Assembly: GCA_030636255.1 (NCBI GenBank)
Contig: DAOVXH010000137.1
Coordinates: 1-5,384 of the forward strand
Source: Methanomassiliicoccales archaeon
GTDB lineage: Archaea > Thermoplasmatota > Thermoplasmata > SG8-5
Direction: 5' to 3'
DNA: 5,384 bases
Part shown: positions 3,592 to 5,384 of the stretch, piece after piece
How positions within the stretch are numbered: position 1 is the stretch's first letter
Layout of the letters: the number at the start of each line of letters is the position of its first letter
Notes under the pieces: model-generated
What the model saw: the letters and a program-made list of their open reading frames with translations, nothing else
Told to the model about the DNA's origin: nothing
Database searches by the model: none
Position numbers and translations under genes: made by a program

Positions 3592-5384
3592 ATGTTCTGC
3601 AAAGACTGTAAAGGGATGCTCAAAAAGAAGAAGGTTAAAGGTAAATTCGAAACCTATTGTCCGAAATGTGCTGCCAGCGGAGGGTTCAAAAAGCCCATAC
3701 CTGGCTATATTCCTGATGACCTTGAAAAATGGGATAAGTCCCCAACAGGCATTCCGCTGTTTCCCTACGAGGAAATACGTGATGGGCAGAAACAATTTGT
3801 TACTGATGTTACAAAGGTTCTGGAGGAAAAAAAGACATTAATTGCCTATGCGCCTACCGGCATAGGAAAGACTGTTGGGGTTCTGGTTCCGGCAATTGAA
3901 AAATCTATTGAGACTGGAAAGAAAATTTTATTTCTGACAAGCAAACAGTCGCAGCATCGTATTGCCATTGAGACAATCAGACTTATCAGGGACAGGTATG
4001 GCATTAAGATTAGCGCGGTGGACATAATCAATAAGCAGGCCATGTGCCCCAGAGATATTTCCTCGGAGTATCATGTAGTTTTTAATGCGCTTTGCAGACT
4101 GGAGCAGAAGAACAAGACCTGTGATTATCATACCAGGAAAGTGAACGGCCTTGACAAAAACATCAGAGATAGTATACTTCACGTGGATGAGCTAAAAGAG
4201 CTAGCCACAAGAACCGGAGTATGTCCACACAGGGCGGCAGTTGAGGCCGGAGTTAAAGCAAACATCATCATCTGCGACTATAATTATGTGTTTTACAGCC
4301 ATGTGGCAGAGAGCATGCTGAAGCAGCTTGAACTGGAACTGAAGGATGCCATAATCATTGTTGACGAGGCGCATAATCTGCCAGACAGGATACGGTCCTA
4401 TAATAGCAAGGAAATGACACCCAACAGAATCGAAGAGGCAATGTCCGAGTGCAGAAAAGACAAAATTCTTGTGCGTCAACTTTCTCAGATACGGTCAGGG
4501 TTGGGCAAATTACTGAACCGGGTAAATGATGGTGATGAGAAACTGATATGCCAGGACGATTTTATTCAGATTATTGAGAATTCACTGAGCCAGACACTTG
4601 ATGGCAAGAGCGATGTTACTGACCTGTGCAAGAAGCTCATGGTTATTGGGGACAAGAAGCTGGAGGACGGCAATTCCAGCGCATCATTTGACCTGAGCCG
4701 GTTCATTGAGGGGTTCATGCTGGAACATGCTGGCATGATAAGGGTCATAAGCCGCAAAGATAAGTCAAAAATATTTTTCAGATTACTGGACCCTTCAGTT
4801 GTCAGTGCCAAGATATTCAATGAGGCATATGCCAGTATTCTCATGAGCGGTACTCTTTTCCCAACCAAAATGTATGCGGATATTCTTGGCCTTACCAATA
4901 AAGACAGCATACTTGGCAGCTATAGAAGTCCATTTCCTCCGGAGAACCGGCCAGTCTATGCCATAACTGATGTCAGCACGCTTTACAGGCAGCGCTCAAA
5001 AGAGATGTACAAGAAGATAGCCAAACATCTTAGCCAGGCTGCGGATGAAATTAGCGGAAATATTGCAGTTTTCTTTCCGTCATACAGCATTCAATGGGAG
5101 GTGGTTCAAGCTTTAGAGGAGATAGGGTGCTGCAAGGAACTGCTTGTTGAGACCAGAAAGTCCAGCAAGAGGGATAAAGAAATCATATTGAGTCGTTTGA
5201 AAAGACTGCAGTTCATGGGCGGCGGAATGCTCCTGGGAGTAATGGCCGGCTCGCTTTCCGAGGGAATTGATTACAAGGATAATCTACTGGAATGCGTGGC
5301 TATTGCTGGAGTACCACTGGCCCCGCCATCACTTGAGCAATCCCAGCTTGAACGATATTATGACAGAAAATTGGGGCCTGGCAA
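3592..5384 (+). CDS. XPD/Rad3-type iron-sulfur DNA helicase with N-terminal zinc ribbon (3' partial)
   Basis: The frame is open from the ATG at 3592 to the window end (597 codons); the rest of the gene lies outside. Residues 3-26 hold a CxxC...CxxC zinc ribbon (C3, C6, C23, C26) like that of RPB9/TFS. Superfamily 2 helicase motifs then appear in XPD order. They are a Q-like RxGQ (63-66), motif I APTGIGKT (87-94), Ia (about 113-123), four spaced cysteines (C152, C168, C177, C211), motif II DEAH (258-261), motif III MSGTLFP (418-424), motif IV 'IAVFFPSYS' (491-499) and motif V 'MAGSLSEGIDY' (551-561). The cysteines match the iron-sulfur cluster of XPD, and 'GVCPHRAAVEAGVKANIII' is very like the last-cysteine region of that family. 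Residues between about 265 and 400 correspond to the arch domain. Motif VI is missing only because the window ends. The expected role is ATP-driven 5'-to-3' unwinding in DNA repair or replication. Archaea can carry several XPD/DinG paralogues, so orthology is left open. The zinc ribbon fusion is unusual in my knowledge. Confidence 0.93.
   Translation, partial: MFCKDCKGMLKKKKVKGKFETYCPKCAASGGFKKPIPGYIPDDLEKWDKSPTGIPLFPYEEIRDGQKQFVTDVTKVLEEKKTLIAYAPTGIGKTVGVLVPAIEKSIETGKKILFLTSKQSQHRIAIETIRLIRDRYGIKISAVDIINKQAMCPRDISSEYHVVFNALCRLEQKNKTCDYHTRKVNGLDKNIRDSILHVDELKELATRTGVCPHRAAVEAGVKANIIICDYNYVFYSHVAESMLKQLELELKDAIIIVDEAHNLPDRIRSYNSKEMTPNRIEEAMSECRKDKILVRQLSQIRSGLGKLLNRVNDGDEKLICQDDFIQIIENSLSQTLDGKSDVTDLCKKLMVIGDKKLEDGNSSASFDLSRFIEGFMLEHAGMIRVISRKDKSKIFFRLLDPSVVSAKIFNEAYASILMSGTLFPTKMYADILGLTNKDSILGSYRSPFPPENRPVYAITDVSTLYRQRSKEMYKKIAKHLSQAADEISGNIAVFFPSYSIQWEVVQALEEIGCCKELLVETRKSSKRDKEIILSRLKRLQFMGGGMLLGVMAGSLSEGIDYKDNLLECVAIAGVPLAPPSLEQSQLERYYDRKLGPG

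Noticed and set aside
3565..4910. Several minus-strand frames of 65 to 114 codons
   Set aside because: All lie opposite the helicase, whose motifs are complete in order through motif V. They look like shadow frames.
1..5384. CRISPR array, transposase, integrase or toxin-antitoxin pair
   Set aside because: No spaced direct-repeat array and no recognisable mobile-element or toxin-antitoxin protein was seen on either strand.

Overview
The window looks like archaeal chromosome, most likely from an uncultured lineage. The reasons are: an XPD/Rad3-type iron-sulfur helicase; a COG2403-type (cyclic 2,3-diphosphoglycerate synthetase-like) gene end; AT-rich TATA-like elements placed about 26-38 bases upstream of start codons; and no convincing Shine-Dalgarno sequences. 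Several genes appear leaderless or nearly so. I cannot name the phylum. A DPANN or other metagenome-derived archaeon is possible, but that is a guess.

Layout from left to right. (1) The 3' end of a COG2403 family gene (+), closed by a strong 14-bp terminator hairpin. (2) An AT-rich spacer of about 190 bases with no convincing gene. (3) A tiny lysine/glycine-rich protein gene (-) built of 11-residue repeats, resembling LEA-type or apolipoprotein-type amphipathic proteins, with its own hairpin terminator. (4) A divergent promoter region, then a two-helix membrane protein (+) with a charged helical tail and a SHOCT-like C-terminus. (5) A metallo-beta-lactamase-fold hydrolase (-) of the ETHE1/glyoxalase II group, meeting the previous gene tail to tail with nine bases between the stop codons. 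(6) A 203-residue protein (+) with a possible PD-(D/E)XK-like core, divergent from the hydrolase across 39 bases that hold one TATA-like element. (7) A 155-base nested inverted-repeat element that overlaps the 3' ends of two convergent genes. (8) A V4R-type small-molecule-sensor-like protein (-). (9) An XPD-type DNA helicase (+) with an N-terminal zinc ribbon, cut by the window end before motif VI.

The genes alternate strand almost one by one, so each is probably transcribed singly. I see no operon and no evidence that the genes form one pathway. No rRNA, tRNA, CRISPR array, transposase or phage gene was found. The strongest candidates for something undescribed are the cloverleaf-like element at 2788-2942, the zinc ribbon-XPD fusion, and the miniature 11-mer repeat protein.
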